Of a stretch of DNA of 6,560 nucleotides, positions 1-5,736 are shown piece after piece. Each line of letters starts with the position of its first letter. Positions within the stretch are counted from its first letter, which is position 1. Origin of the DNA: Pseudomonadota bacterium (GTDB lineage Bacteria > Pseudomonadota > Alphaproteobacteria > Rhizobiales > Devosiaceae); assembly GCA_023436745.1 (NCBI GenBank), contig JAEZHZ010000384.1:1-6560 (forward strand). Reading direction: 5' to 3'. Under the pieces are notes generated by a model that was given only the letters and a program-made list of their open reading frames with translations, made no database searches and was not told the origin of the DNA. Both the position numbers and the translations under genes were made by a program.

Positions 1-84
1 GATATCAGCGGCGGCGAGCTCCGTCAGGATGGACCCGATCAGAGCCAGACTCGACCTGTTGTCATCGACCACGAGCAGCCGCAT
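1..84 (-). CDS. Response regulator receiver-domain protein, N-terminal fragment (continues past the left edge)
   Basis: Reading the minus strand from the ATG at 84-82 gives 28 open codons to the window edge, beginning MRLLVVDDNRSSLALIGSIL. This is the first beta strand and alpha helix of a CheY-like receiver domain: a hydrophobic strand (LLVV), the acidic pair D7-D8 that helps bind Mg2+, then N9 and an amphipathic helix. The phospho-accepting aspartate (usually near residue 50-55) and any output domain lie outside the window, so it could be a stand-alone receiver, a DNA-binding regulator, or a cyclic-di-GMP or HD-GYP type protein. The start is well bounded: an in-frame TAG lies five codons upstream, and a TAGGA sequence precedes the ATG by about ten bases. 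It lies 60 bp downstream of the ribokinase gene on the same strand, but nothing links the two functionally. Confidence 0.75.
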   Translation of the reverse strand, partial: MRLLVVDDNRSSLALIGSILTELAAADI

Positions 85-144
85 GCGGCGGATATCCTAC
101 GAATCAGGGCGTTACCGGACTAGATCAGCGCTGCTTCGGCCCCG

Positions 145-1035
145 TCAATCCGCGTCCGGCAGGTCCGCGGCGTAGGGGATGGACGGCTGGGCGCCCGGAC
201 GGGTGCAGGCAAGGCTTGCCGCAGCGGCGGCGCGCCGGGCAGCACGCTCGACGGTGACGCCCGCGGCGAGCCCGGCGGCCAGGTAGCCGCAGAAGGTGTC
301 GCCGGCGCCGACGGTGTCGACCACCTCGACCGGGGTGGCGGGGATGCTGATCACGGCTCCGTCGGCGGCGATGCGGACGCCGGCCACGCCCAAGGTAACC
401 ACGACGATCTGCCCAGCGTCGGCGGATCGTTCCAGCATGGCGGCGTCGAGACGGTCGCCGAACTCGCCCACGAGCAGGGCGAACTCGGTCTCGTTGGCGA
501 CAAGGATATCGGCATCGGCGGCCACACTGGCGGTATCGGGCACGAAGGGCGCGATGTTGAGCATCGTCCGCACGCCCTGCCGTCTTGCGAGTTCGAGCGC
601 GCGGCGGTTGGTCGAAGTCGGGATTTCCTGCTGCAGCACCAGCACGTCGCCGGGACCGCGGCCGGTAAGCGCAGCCTCGGCAGCGGCGTCGTCGACGGTG
701 CCATTGGCCCCGGGCAGCACGGCGATGACGTTCTCTCCGGCCTCGTCGACGAGGATCATGGCGATGCCGGTATGGGCGTCGGCGCGGCGGACGCCGTCGA
801 GATCGACACCGTCCTGCTGAAGCAGTTCGAGGGCGGCTGCGGCAAAGGCATCCTCGCCGACTGCGGAAAAGAAGCGGACCTCGGCGCCGGCGCGGCGGGC
901 GGCAAGTGCCTGATTGGCGCCCTTGCCCCCGGGAGCGGTCGAGAAGGTGCGGCCGGAGACGGTCTCGCCGGGCCGCGGCAGGCGGGTGACGGTGCCGATC
1001 TGGTCGAGATTGGTGGAGCCGAGGACGATGAGCAT
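145..1035 (-). CDS. rbsK: Ribokinase, PfkB family
   Basis: A 296-residue cytoplasmic sugar kinase that transfers the ATP gamma-phosphate to D-ribose to give ribose 5-phosphate, feeding the pentose phosphate pathway and PRPP synthesis. The length is normal for ribokinase (about 300). Visible motifs, in order: GSTNLD (6-11) at the N-terminal sugar-binding strand; PfkB signature 1 with GGKGAN at 36-41; NETE at 181-184, the Mg/phosphate-binding NxxE motif; TLG at 214-216; and GAGDTF at 243-248, with D246 as the predicted catalytic base in the anion hole. The C-terminal TRPGAQPSIP segment (278-287) is typical of true ribokinases and of their monovalent-cation site, which favours RbsK over fructokinase or adenosine kinase. 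The ATG at 1035 puts the GSTNLD strand at the expected position; the ribosome binding site is weak (a CGGG about eight bases upstream). No rbsABC ribose transporter is nearby. It is divergent from a nucleoside hydrolase, so ribose released from nucleosides is a likely substrate source (inference). Confidence 0.93.
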   Translation of the reverse strand: MLIVLGSTNLDQIGTVTRLPRPGETVSGRTFSTAPGGKGANQALAARRAGAEVRFFSAVGEDAFAAAALELLQQDGVDLDGVRRADAHTGIAMILVDEAGENVIAVLPGANGTVDDAAAEAALTGRGPGDVLVLQQEIPTSTNRRALELARRQGVRTMLNIAPFVPDTASVAADADILVANETEFALLVGEFGDRLDAAMLERSADAGQIVVVTLGVAGVRIAADGAVISIPATPVEVVDTVGAGDTFCGYLAAGLAAGVTVERAARRAAAAASLACTRPGAQPSIPYAADLPDAD

Positions 1036-1200
1036 GGAATTACCCGAGGCAGTGGGCCGGCGCCCGTTGGTCTTGACGGAGTACGGGGTTCATGATTGCT
1101 GCGCAGCCTTGACCGGCGCGATCGGTTTCCCCTCTCCGCGCTTCTTCTGACACCGGCAGTGCCCCGCCGCAATGGGCGCCGCTGCCACATGGGGTTTTCA
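1036..1200. promoter_or_regulatory. Divergent intergenic region between the ribokinase and nucleoside hydrolase genes
   Basis: This 165-bp non-coding stretch separates two divergent genes and must hold the promoters of both. A TTGACG at 1073-1078 (plus strand) is a good -35 hexamer, but the hexamer 17 bases further on (TTGCTG, 1096-1101) is a poor -10, so no promoter can be placed with confidence. An imperfect dyad, ACCG-N7-CGGT at 1112-1126, sits near the middle and is a possible but weak operator. A GGGG at 1191-1194, six bases before the hydrolase ATG, is the only Shine-Dalgarno-like element for that gene. Plus-strand reading frames extend through the region, but they lack family similarity and are not called. 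Confidence 0.4.
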
Positions 1201-2142
1201 ATGAAAGTCATCTTCGACACCGATCCGGGCATCGACGACGCCATGGCGCTGCTCTACCTGAGCAAGCTGCCCGGCGTGCAACTGCTCGGCATCACCACCG
1301 TGGTCGGCAATGCCGACATCAACGGGACTACCCGCAACGCCCTGTTCCTCAAGGAGCGGTTCGGCATTTCGGCGCCGGTGATCCGGGGGGCCGGGGAGAC
1401 GCTGGACGGCGTCGTCAAGCCGCCCGCCGATGCCGTGCACGGTCAGAACGGGCTTGGCGACGTGCTTTTGCCGATGATCGACGAGTCTACGCTCCGCCCC
1501 GGCAAGGCCAGCGACTTCATCATCGAGACCCTGCGGGCCCATCCGGGTGAAGTGACGATCGTCGCCGTGGGGCGGATGACCAACCTGGCGCTGGCATTGC
1601 GGCAGGATCCAGCCATCGCCAAGCTCGCCAAGGCGGTGATCATCATGGGCGGCGCCTTCGGCTACAAGGGGCGTCTGGGCAATGTCACGCCGGCGGCGGA
1701 AGCCAATATCCATGGCGACCCGGTGGCGGCCGACGAGGTGTTCGGCGCGGCCTGGCCGGTGGTGACGGTCGGGCTCGACGTGACGCACGAGATCGTGCTC
1801 AGCAACGACTACCTCGCCCAACTCGGGCGTGATGGCGGCGAGAACGGGCGGCTGATCGCGGACATGTCCGCATACTATGCACGCTTCTACGGCCAGTTCC
1901 TGGGGATCGACGGCGTGGTGGGTCATGACCTGCTGGCAGTGACCTACCTCGTCCATCCGGAATGGTTCACCACCCGCCTCGGACCGATCCGCGTGCTGAC
2001 AGAAGGCATTGCCGTCGGCCAGACCATCCAGGCGCTCAGCGATCGGCACCCTGCGTGGCACGGCCGGCCCGCGCAGATGATCTGCACCGACATCGACGCC
2101 GACGCGGTGCTGGAGCATTACCGGGCGGTGGTGACGGGGTGA
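1201..2142 (+). CDS. Nucleoside hydrolase, IUNH family (inosine-uridine type)
   Basis: A 313-residue Ca2+-dependent N-ribohydrolase that cleaves nucleosides to a free base plus ribose; probably cytoplasmic, as no signal peptide is visible. The N-terminal family signature DTDPGIDDAMAL (6-17) supplies the Ca2+-binding aspartates D8 and D13. VGRMTNLA (123-130) carries T127, the third Ca2+ ligand, with RM where many members have PL. MGG is at 149-151, EANIHGDP (167-174) contains the ribose-binding E167 and N169, and GHD at 241-243 gives the active-site histidine and the last Ca2+ aspartate. The length matches the family (about 310-330). The start at 1201 places MKVIFDTDPG exactly as in homologues; an in-frame ATG at 1189 and one at 1096 would only add unconserved residues. 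Base specificity (purine, pyrimidine or mixed) cannot be read from the sequence. Its divergent neighbour is ribokinase, which can phosphorylate the released ribose. Confidence 0.93.
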   Translation: MKVIFDTDPGIDDAMALLYLSKLPGVQLLGITTVVGNADINGTTRNALFLKERFGISAPVIRGAGETLDGVVKPPADAVHGQNGLGDVLLPMIDESTLRPGKASDFIIETLRAHPGEVTIVAVGRMTNLALALRQDPAIAKLAKAVIIMGGAFGYKGRLGNVTPAAEANIHGDPVAADEVFGAAWPVVTVGLDVTHEIVLSNDYLAQLGRDGGENGRLIADMSAYYARFYGQFLGIDGVVGHDLLAVTYLVHPEWFTTRLGPIRVLTEGIAVGQTIQALSDRHPAWHGRPAQMICTDIDADAVLEHYRAVVTG

Positions 2143-2162
2143 CGCCCCTGCAGCCATTCTGT

Positions 2163-2185
2163 AGTGTCGCCCCAGTGGCGGCATT
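2163..2185 (+). other. Intercistronic hairpin between the nucleoside hydrolase and alpha/beta hydrolase genes
   Basis: An inverted repeat can form a stem of about nine base pairs (2163-2171 with 2177-2185, including one or two G-U pairs in RNA) around a five-base loop. No T-run follows, so it is not a convincing intrinsic terminator; it may act as a transcript-processing or stabilising element. It lies just upstream of the ribosome binding site at about 2188-2194 and overlaps an alternative GTG start at 2164, which is one reason to prefer the ATG at 2197 for the next gene. Confidence 0.35.
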
Positions 2186-2196
2186 CGGTGAGGCGC

Positions 2197-2820
2197 ATGG
2201 CAGACTACATCTATCGTGAAGCCAAGGCGGCGGGCTCCGGCACGCCCCTGTTCTTCGTCTTTCATGGCACCGGCGGGGACGAGAACCAGTTCTTCGACCT
2301 TGCCGGGCAGTTGCTGCCAGGCAGCCGCGTGATCGCGCCTCGCGGCGACGTGAGCGAAGGCGGGGCGCTGCGGTACTTCCGCCGGGCCGGCGAGGGTGTC
2401 TACGACATGGCGGACCTGGCGCGCCGCACCGATGCTATGGCCGCGTTCGTCGCAGCGAGAAAGGCCGAGGGCGGCAGCCCCGTCGTGGGACTGGGCTATT
2501 CCAACGGCGCCAATATCCTTGCCTCCGTGCAGTTTGCAGCTCCGGAGCTTTTCGATGCGACGGTGCTGATGCATCCGCTGATCCCGTTCACGCCACCGCC
2601 CGCCGAATATGGCGGCCGGCGGGTGCTGATCACCGCAGGGCGCCGCGACCCCATGGCGCCCGCGCAGGCGAGCGAAGCGCTCGGAGATTACTTCAACCGA
2701 CATGGCGCGCAGACCGAGACCTATTGGCACGATGGCGGGCACGAACTGCGGCCGGAGGAACTCCGTCATGCGCAGGCGTTTCTCGGGCGGGTCGGCGGAG
2801 GCGCCACGGCTGGAGTCTAG
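2197..2820 (+). CDS. Alpha/beta hydrolase, phospholipase/carboxylesterase type (MhqD/YpfH-like)
   Basis: A 207-residue serine hydrolase, presumably a cytoplasmic carboxylesterase acting on small esters; the true substrate is unknown. The fold elements are clear: an oxyanion-hole loop FHGTGGDE (22-29) after the first core strand; the nucleophile elbow GYSNG (100-104) with S102; D151 in GRRDPM (148-153) as the charge-relay aspartate; and H182 in DGGHEL (179-184). This complete Ser-Asp-His triad and the short length fit the phospholipase/carboxylesterase family, which includes Bacillus MhqD (linked to hydroquinone stress) and E. coli YpfH. The ATG at 2197 is preceded by GGTGAGG (2188-2194) and gives a normal N-terminus; a GTG at 2164 would add eleven unconserved residues inside a hairpin. 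The last eight residues are Gly/Ala rich and probably disordered. It starts 54 bp after the nucleoside hydrolase on the same strand, so co-transcription is likely, though no shared pathway is evident. Confidence 0.85.
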   Translation: MADYIYREAKAAGSGTPLFFVFHGTGGDENQFFDLAGQLLPGSRVIAPRGDVSEGGALRYFRRAGEGVYDMADLARRTDAMAAFVAARKAEGGSPVVGLGYSNGANILASVQFAAPELFDATVLMHPLIPFTPPPAEYGGRRVLITAGRRDPMAPAQASEALGDYFNRHGAQTETYWHDGGHELRPEELRHAQAFLGRVGGGATAGV

Positions 2821-2862
2821 GCGTTCGCGTTTGCCGGTGGTCAGCTGGAGGAGAAGGTTCCC

Positions 2863-3909
2863 ATGAGGTCTAGCCGCGCCGTTCCTGCCCTCCTGCTCGC
2901 GGGTGTTCTCTGGCCATCCGTAGGATGGCTCGCGGTCGACGCCGCCAGCTTCGATTGCGATGCGGCCGAGAGCTCCTTCGAGCAGGCCATCTGCGCCGAC
3001 GCGGACCTTTCCCGCGCCGACGAGGTGCTGGCCAAGGCATTCAGCACGGCTCTGGGCGGGTTGACCAAGCAGGCATCCGCAGCGTTGCGGGAGGACCAGC
3101 GGACTTGGCTCGACTATGCCGAGCGCGCCTGTACCGACGATGCGCAGCCGCTCGCCAGCGGCAGCTATGACGACACTGCCGCCGCGTGCCTTCTGGATGT
3201 CTTCAACGCGAGGGTACGGGTGCTGGAGTTGAGCCGGATGCTCGATGGCCACCGCTTCGTGTTCGAGAGCGTGCAGGCAGCGCTGCCGGACCCGAACGAG
3301 GCAGGCGAGCCGGAATCGTACTGGAAGGTGGCCCGCCATACTGCGGCGGTGACGCTGCTCGATGAGGACGATCCGCTGGCCGAAGGGTTCAACGCATTCG
3401 CGCGGGCGGCGGCGAAAGCGCAGTCGGAGCTTTATGGCGGCGCCGCGCCGGATGAATCGAGCGACAGCTCGATGACGATGGCGGTGAAGTCCACCGCCGG
3501 CGCCCAGCGGATATCGCTGACCACCGACATCTACTGGTACGGGCACGGGGCGGCGCACGGAAACTACGGCACAACGTTCGTCCACTACTACGTGCCCGAG
3601 GAGCGGGCGGTGGTGGCGAGCGACATCTTCGCCGGCGACGACTGGGAGCAGGTGCTTGTGGATGCCGCCTGGAGAGCGCTCGAAGAGCAGCACGGGGAGT
3701 GGCTGCAGGTCGACTCCAAGGAGGAGATCGCCGACATCGTGGTCGATCCGGCGCGCTGGGACCTCGACGACGACAATGCGCTGATCATCGCCTTCCAGCC
3801 CTACGAGGTGGCGGCCTATGCCTATGGCGCGCCACAGGTGCGCGTTCCATGGCAGCAGCTCGAATCCATTGCCGCCGAGAACCAGCAGGCGATCCGCTAC
3901 GGCTGGTGA
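2863..3909 (+). CDS. Secreted protein with LprI-like (DUF1311-type) N-terminal and DUF3298-like C-terminal domains
   Basis: A 348-residue predicted periplasmic protein. Residues 1 to about 28 form a signal peptide: basic start (MRSSR), hydrophobic core and a small-residue cleavage region around VDAAS; there is no lipobox. Residues about 30-125 look like an LprI/DUF1311 domain: C32, C44, C90 and C109, which could form two disulfides, the helix LSRADEVLAKAF (49-60), and REDQRTWLDYAERAC (76-90), a highly typical signature. The linker (about 126-215) carries no motif I recognise. Residues about 216-335 resemble DUF3298 (RsiV-like C-terminal), with DIYWYGHGAAHGNY (222-235) and FQPYEVAAYAYGAPQVRVPW (311-330). 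Mycobacterial LprI inhibits lysozyme, so an envelope or lysozyme-defence role is possible but is only inference. A strong ribosome binding site (GGAGGAGAAGG, about 2847-2857) fixes the start. It is 42 bp after the alpha/beta hydrolase, likely the last gene of that transcript. Confidence 0.8.
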   Translation: MRSSRAVPALLLAGVLWPSVGWLAVDAASFDCDAAESSFEQAICADADLSRADEVLAKAFSTALGGLTKQASAALREDQRTWLDYAERACTDDAQPLASGSYDDTAAACLLDVFNARVRVLELSRMLDGHRFVFESVQAALPDPNEAGEPESYWKVARHTAAVTLLDEDDPLAEGFNAFARAAAKAQSELYGGAAPDESSDSSMTMAVKSTAGAQRISLTTDIYWYGHGAAHGNYGTTFVHYYVPEERAVVASDIFAGDDWEQVLVDAAWRALEEQHGEWLQVDSKEEIADIVVDPARWDLDDDNALIIAFQPYEVAAYAYGAPQVRVPWQQLESIAAENQQAIRYGW

Positions 3910-3924
3910 GGGCCTCAGGCCCTC
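3908..3924. terminator. Perfect palindrome across two convergent stop codons; possible bidirectional terminator
   Basis: GAGGGCCT-C-AGGCCCTC is an exact inverted repeat of eight-base arms around one central base; as RNA it would fold as a six-pair GC stem with a five-base loop. It overlaps the last two bases of the LprI-like gene's TGA (3907-3909) and the whole minus-strand stop of the acetyltransferase gene (3915-3917), which are only five bases apart. The placement suits a shared terminator for both convergent transcripts, but neither side has a T-run, so it is not a classical intrinsic terminator. Confidence 0.35.
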
Positions 3925-4211
3925 AGGCCGGACCACTCCGGGTGGCGACGGAACTGGGCGACGACATAGGAACACACCGGCGTGATCCTGAAGCCGTGCT
4001 CCCGCGCGTCCTCGATCGCCTTGTTGACGAGGCGGGCGGCGATGCCACGGCCCTCGTACTCGCGCGGGACCAGGGTGTGGTCGATGGTGATGTTGCCATC
4101 GGCCGACTTGCTGTAGGTCATCTCCGCCTCGTAACCGGGGGCGAGGTGGATGACGTAGCGGCCGCGGGTGGCGCCGTCCTCGCGCATCACGTTCAGTTCG
4201 GTGTCGGTCAT
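3915..4211 (-). CDS. Small GNAT-fold N-acetyltransferase, COG2388/YjdJ type
   Basis: A 98-residue single-domain protein of the short GCN5-related acetyltransferase group (COG2388; bacterial YjdJ, eukaryotic NATD1). The normal family length is about 90-110, so it is not a truncated GNAT. The acetyl-CoA pyrophosphate-binding loop is YEGRGIAARLV (52-62), matching the R/Q-x-x-G-x-G/A pattern. The preceding strand ITIDHTLVPREYEG (41-54) and the following RITPVCSYVVAQFRRHPEW (75-93) are the two conserved blocks of this group; C80 in PVCSYV is at a commonly conserved cysteine position. The acceptor is not known for this group. An upstream in-frame extension to 4694 exists, but the ATG at 4211 is preceded by AAAGGA seven bases away, and sequence before it is antisense to the aldolase gene. 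It stops five bases from the convergent LprI-like gene and is divergent from eda. Confidence 0.85.
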   Translation of the reverse strand: MTDTELNVMREDGATRGRYVIHLAPGYEAEMTYSKSADGNITIDHTLVPREYEGRGIAARLVNKAIEDAREHGFRITPVCSYVVAQFRRHPEWSGLRA

Positions 4212-4231
4212 GGGATGATCCTTTCCCCTCG

Positions 4232-4260
4232 AATATCGGCGCTGCATCACTGTCCGGCAA
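4232..4260 (-). promoter_or_regulatory. Candidate sigma-70 type promoter for the small acetyltransferase gene
   Basis: On the minus strand, TTGCCG (4260-4255) and GATATT (4237-4232) are separated by exactly 17 bases; each hexamer matches four of six positions of the sigma-70 consensus. The expected start of transcription, near 4225, would leave a leader of only about 14 bases, just enough for the AAAGGA ribosome binding site at 4224-4219. Chance matches of this quality occur, so the call is tentative. Confidence 0.3.
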
Positions 4261-4264
4261 GATG

Positions 4265-4310
4265 GGCCCGCGGTGGTGCAAACGGGCTTGCGCGCGGGCC
4301 GTTGCGGCCC
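4265..4310 (+). other. GC-rich overlapping inverted repeats in the eda leader
   Basis: GGCCCGCG at 4265-4272 is perfectly complementary to CGCGGGCC at 4293-4300, with a smaller inner pairing GCAA/TTGC (4278-4281 with 4288-4291). A second hairpin, GGGCC (4296-4300) with GGCCC (4306-4310), uses part of the same right arm, so the two cannot form together. If transcription of eda starts upstream of 4265, these would be competing leader structures. There is no T-run after the second hairpin, and in such GC-rich DNA both could be fortuitous. No operator that I recognise is present. Confidence 0.3.
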
Positions 4311-4347
4311 TAACCGTTCTGGCGACGGAAAACGCGAGGACCGATCG

Positions 4348-4983
4348 ATGCCGCAAGACAGCAACGCCATCCGCTCCATCCTGTCGCTGGCGCCGGTGGT
4401 GCCGGTGATCATCCTCGACGACGTGGCGCAGGCCCGGCCCCTGGCCGAGGCGCTCGTCGCCGGCGGGTTGCCGGTTCTCGAAGTGACGCTCAGGACGCCG
4501 AACGCGCTCCGGGTGATCGAGGAGATGGCCAAGGTCGAGGGGGCCATCGTCGGCTCGGGCACGGTTCGCAATCCGCAGCACATGCAGCAGTCCGTGGACG
4601 CCGGGTGCCGGTTCATGGTGTCCCCGGGGCTGACACCGCGCATTCTCGATGCAGCCGACGATATCGGCATCCCGCTGCTGCCGGGTATCGGCACGCCGGG
4701 CGAGGCGATGGCGGCAGCGGATCGCGGTTACAGTTTCCTCAAGTTCTTCCCGGCCGAGGCGCTGGGTGGCGCCCCGGTGCTCAAGGCCTACGCATCGCCG
4801 CTGGCCGACATCACCTTCTGCCCGACCGGCGGCATCGATGCGGCGAAGGCCAGGACGTATCTCAGCCTGCCCAACGTGATCTGCGTGGGCGGCAGCTGGA
4901 TCATGCCGGCCGATGCGATGGGGAATGGCGACTGGTCGCACATCGAAACGCTCGCCCGCGAGGCCGCGGCGCTCAAGGGCTGA
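4348..4983 (+). CDS. eda: 2-dehydro-3-deoxy-6-phosphogluconate (KDPG) aldolase
   Basis: A 211-residue class I aldolase that splits KDPG into pyruvate and glyceraldehyde 3-phosphate, the last specific step of the Entner-Doudoroff pathway; cytoplasmic, usually a trimer. The TIM-barrel motifs align closely with E. coli Eda: PVVPVIILDD (16-25), LEVTLRT (44-50) with the catalytic acid/base E45, GSGTV (69-73), SPGLTPRIL (92-100), LKFFPAEALGG (131-141) with the Schiff-base lysine K132, FCPTGGI (157-163) and GGSWIMPAD (181-189). The FCPTGGI and GGSW phosphate-binding blocks support true Eda rather than the galactonate enzyme DgoA, although some members act on both substrates. The ATG at 4348 has GAGGA at 4336-4340, and residue numbering matches E. 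coli within one position. The partner dehydratase gene edd is not in view. The stop is three bases before modA, indicating an operon and probably translational coupling. Confidence 0.95.
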   Translation: MPQDSNAIRSILSLAPVVPVIILDDVAQARPLAEALVAGGLPVLEVTLRTPNALRVIEEMAKVEGAIVGSGTVRNPQHMQQSVDAGCRFMVSPGLTPRILDAADDIGIPLLPGIGTPGEAMAAADRGYSFLKFFPAEALGGAPVLKAYASPLADITFCPTGGIDAAKARTYLSLPNVICVGGSWIMPADAMGNGDWSHIETLAREAAALKG

Positions 4984-4986
4984 CAC

Positions 4987-5721
4987 ATGAGAGCCCCGGC
5001 CGTGCTGGCCCTGTCGGCCGTGCTGGGGCTGGTCGTGACGCAGTCGGCACGCGCCGAGACGGTGCTGGTGGCGGCAGCGGCAAACTTCATGGTGGCGGCG
5101 GAAAGGCTGGCGCCGCTGTTTGCGGCCGCCAGCGGCCACGAGGTGCGCTACAGCTTCGGCTCGACCGGACAACTCCACGCTCACATCGTCCAGGGAGCGC
5201 CGTTCGAGGTGTTTCTCGCAGCGGATGACGAACGGCCGCCCCAGGTGGTGGCCGAGGGGCTCGGGGTGGACGGAACGGTCTTCACCTATGCCATCGGGCA
5301 ACTGGCGCTGGTCAGCGCAGAGCCGGGGGATGCGGAGGCGATGCTGGCGGCGGGAGAGGTCCGGAACCTCGCCATCGCCGATCCGCAGACCGCGCCCTAT
5401 GGCCGCGCGGCGCTCGAGGCGCTGTCGGCGCTGGGCCTGAGCGCGCTCTACGAGGGTCGGATCGTTACCGGCGAGAACGTCACGCAGGCGTTGCAGTTCG
5501 TCGAGAGCGGCAGCGCCGAACTGGGATTCGTGGCAGCCAGCCAGGTTAAGGGCAGGACCGGGGCCTGGATCGTGCCCGCCGGGCTCTACCGGCCGATCCG
5601 GCAGGATGCGGTGCTGCTGGCGGAAGGCGAGGACAATCCTGCGGCGCGGGCTTATCTCGAATTCCTGCGCAGCGACGAGGCCATCGCCGTGATCGAGGCG
5701 GCCGGCTATCTGGTGGAGTGA
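4987..5721 (+). CDS. modA: Periplasmic molybdate-binding protein of an ABC transporter
   Basis: A 244-residue substrate-binding protein that captures molybdate (possibly also tungstate) and delivers it to the membrane transporter. Residues 1-23 are a signal peptide ending in ARA before E24. The mature protein starts with the ModA strand VLVAAAANF (26-34), where the first oxyanion-contact region carries Asn instead of the Ser of E. coli ModA, as in the ANF-type ModA group. Further family blocks are FGSTGQL (57-63), APFEVFLAADDERP (71-84), ADPQTAPYGRAA (131-142) and ENVTQALQFVESGSAELGFV (163-182), which includes the hinge and ligand loop. YLEFLRSDEA (223-232) is the usual C-terminal helix. Mature length (about 221) is normal. 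It begins three bases after eda, with an AAGGG at the end of that gene serving as ribosome binding site, and is followed 15 bp later by modB. Confidence 0.93.
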   Translation: MRAPAVLALSAVLGLVVTQSARAETVLVAAAANFMVAAERLAPLFAAASGHEVRYSFGSTGQLHAHIVQGAPFEVFLAADDERPPQVVAEGLGVDGTVFTYAIGQLALVSAEPGDAEAMLAAGEVRNLAIADPQTAPYGRAALEALSALGLSALYEGRIVTGENVTQALQFVESGSAELGFVAASQVKGRTGAWIVPAGLYRPIRQDAVLLAEGEDNPAARAYLEFLRSDEAIAVIEAAGYLVE

Positions 5722-5736
5722 GGGAGCGCAGCAGCG

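Noticed and set aside
296..820. Plus-strand frame of 174 codons inside the ribokinase gene
   Set aside because: It is an antisense shadow of ribokinase; the product is Ser/Ala/Thr-rich with no motif, whereas the minus strand carries all the ribokinase signatures.
1096..1200. N-terminal extension of the nucleoside hydrolase to the ATG at 1096 or at 1189
   Set aside because: The extra residues are unconserved in character and the family N-terminus begins right at MKVIFDTDPG; the upstream ATGs have no better ribosome binding site.
4288..4316. A TTGCGC-N17-TAACCG promoter for eda
   Set aside because: The spacing is right, but the downstream hexamer matches the -10 consensus at only about two positions, so I do not call it.
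4212..4694. N-terminal extension of the small acetyltransferase, giving 259 residues
   Set aside because: The extension is antisense to eda and its leader, has no recognisable domain, and the ATG at 4211 has a good ribosome binding site and gives the normal family length.
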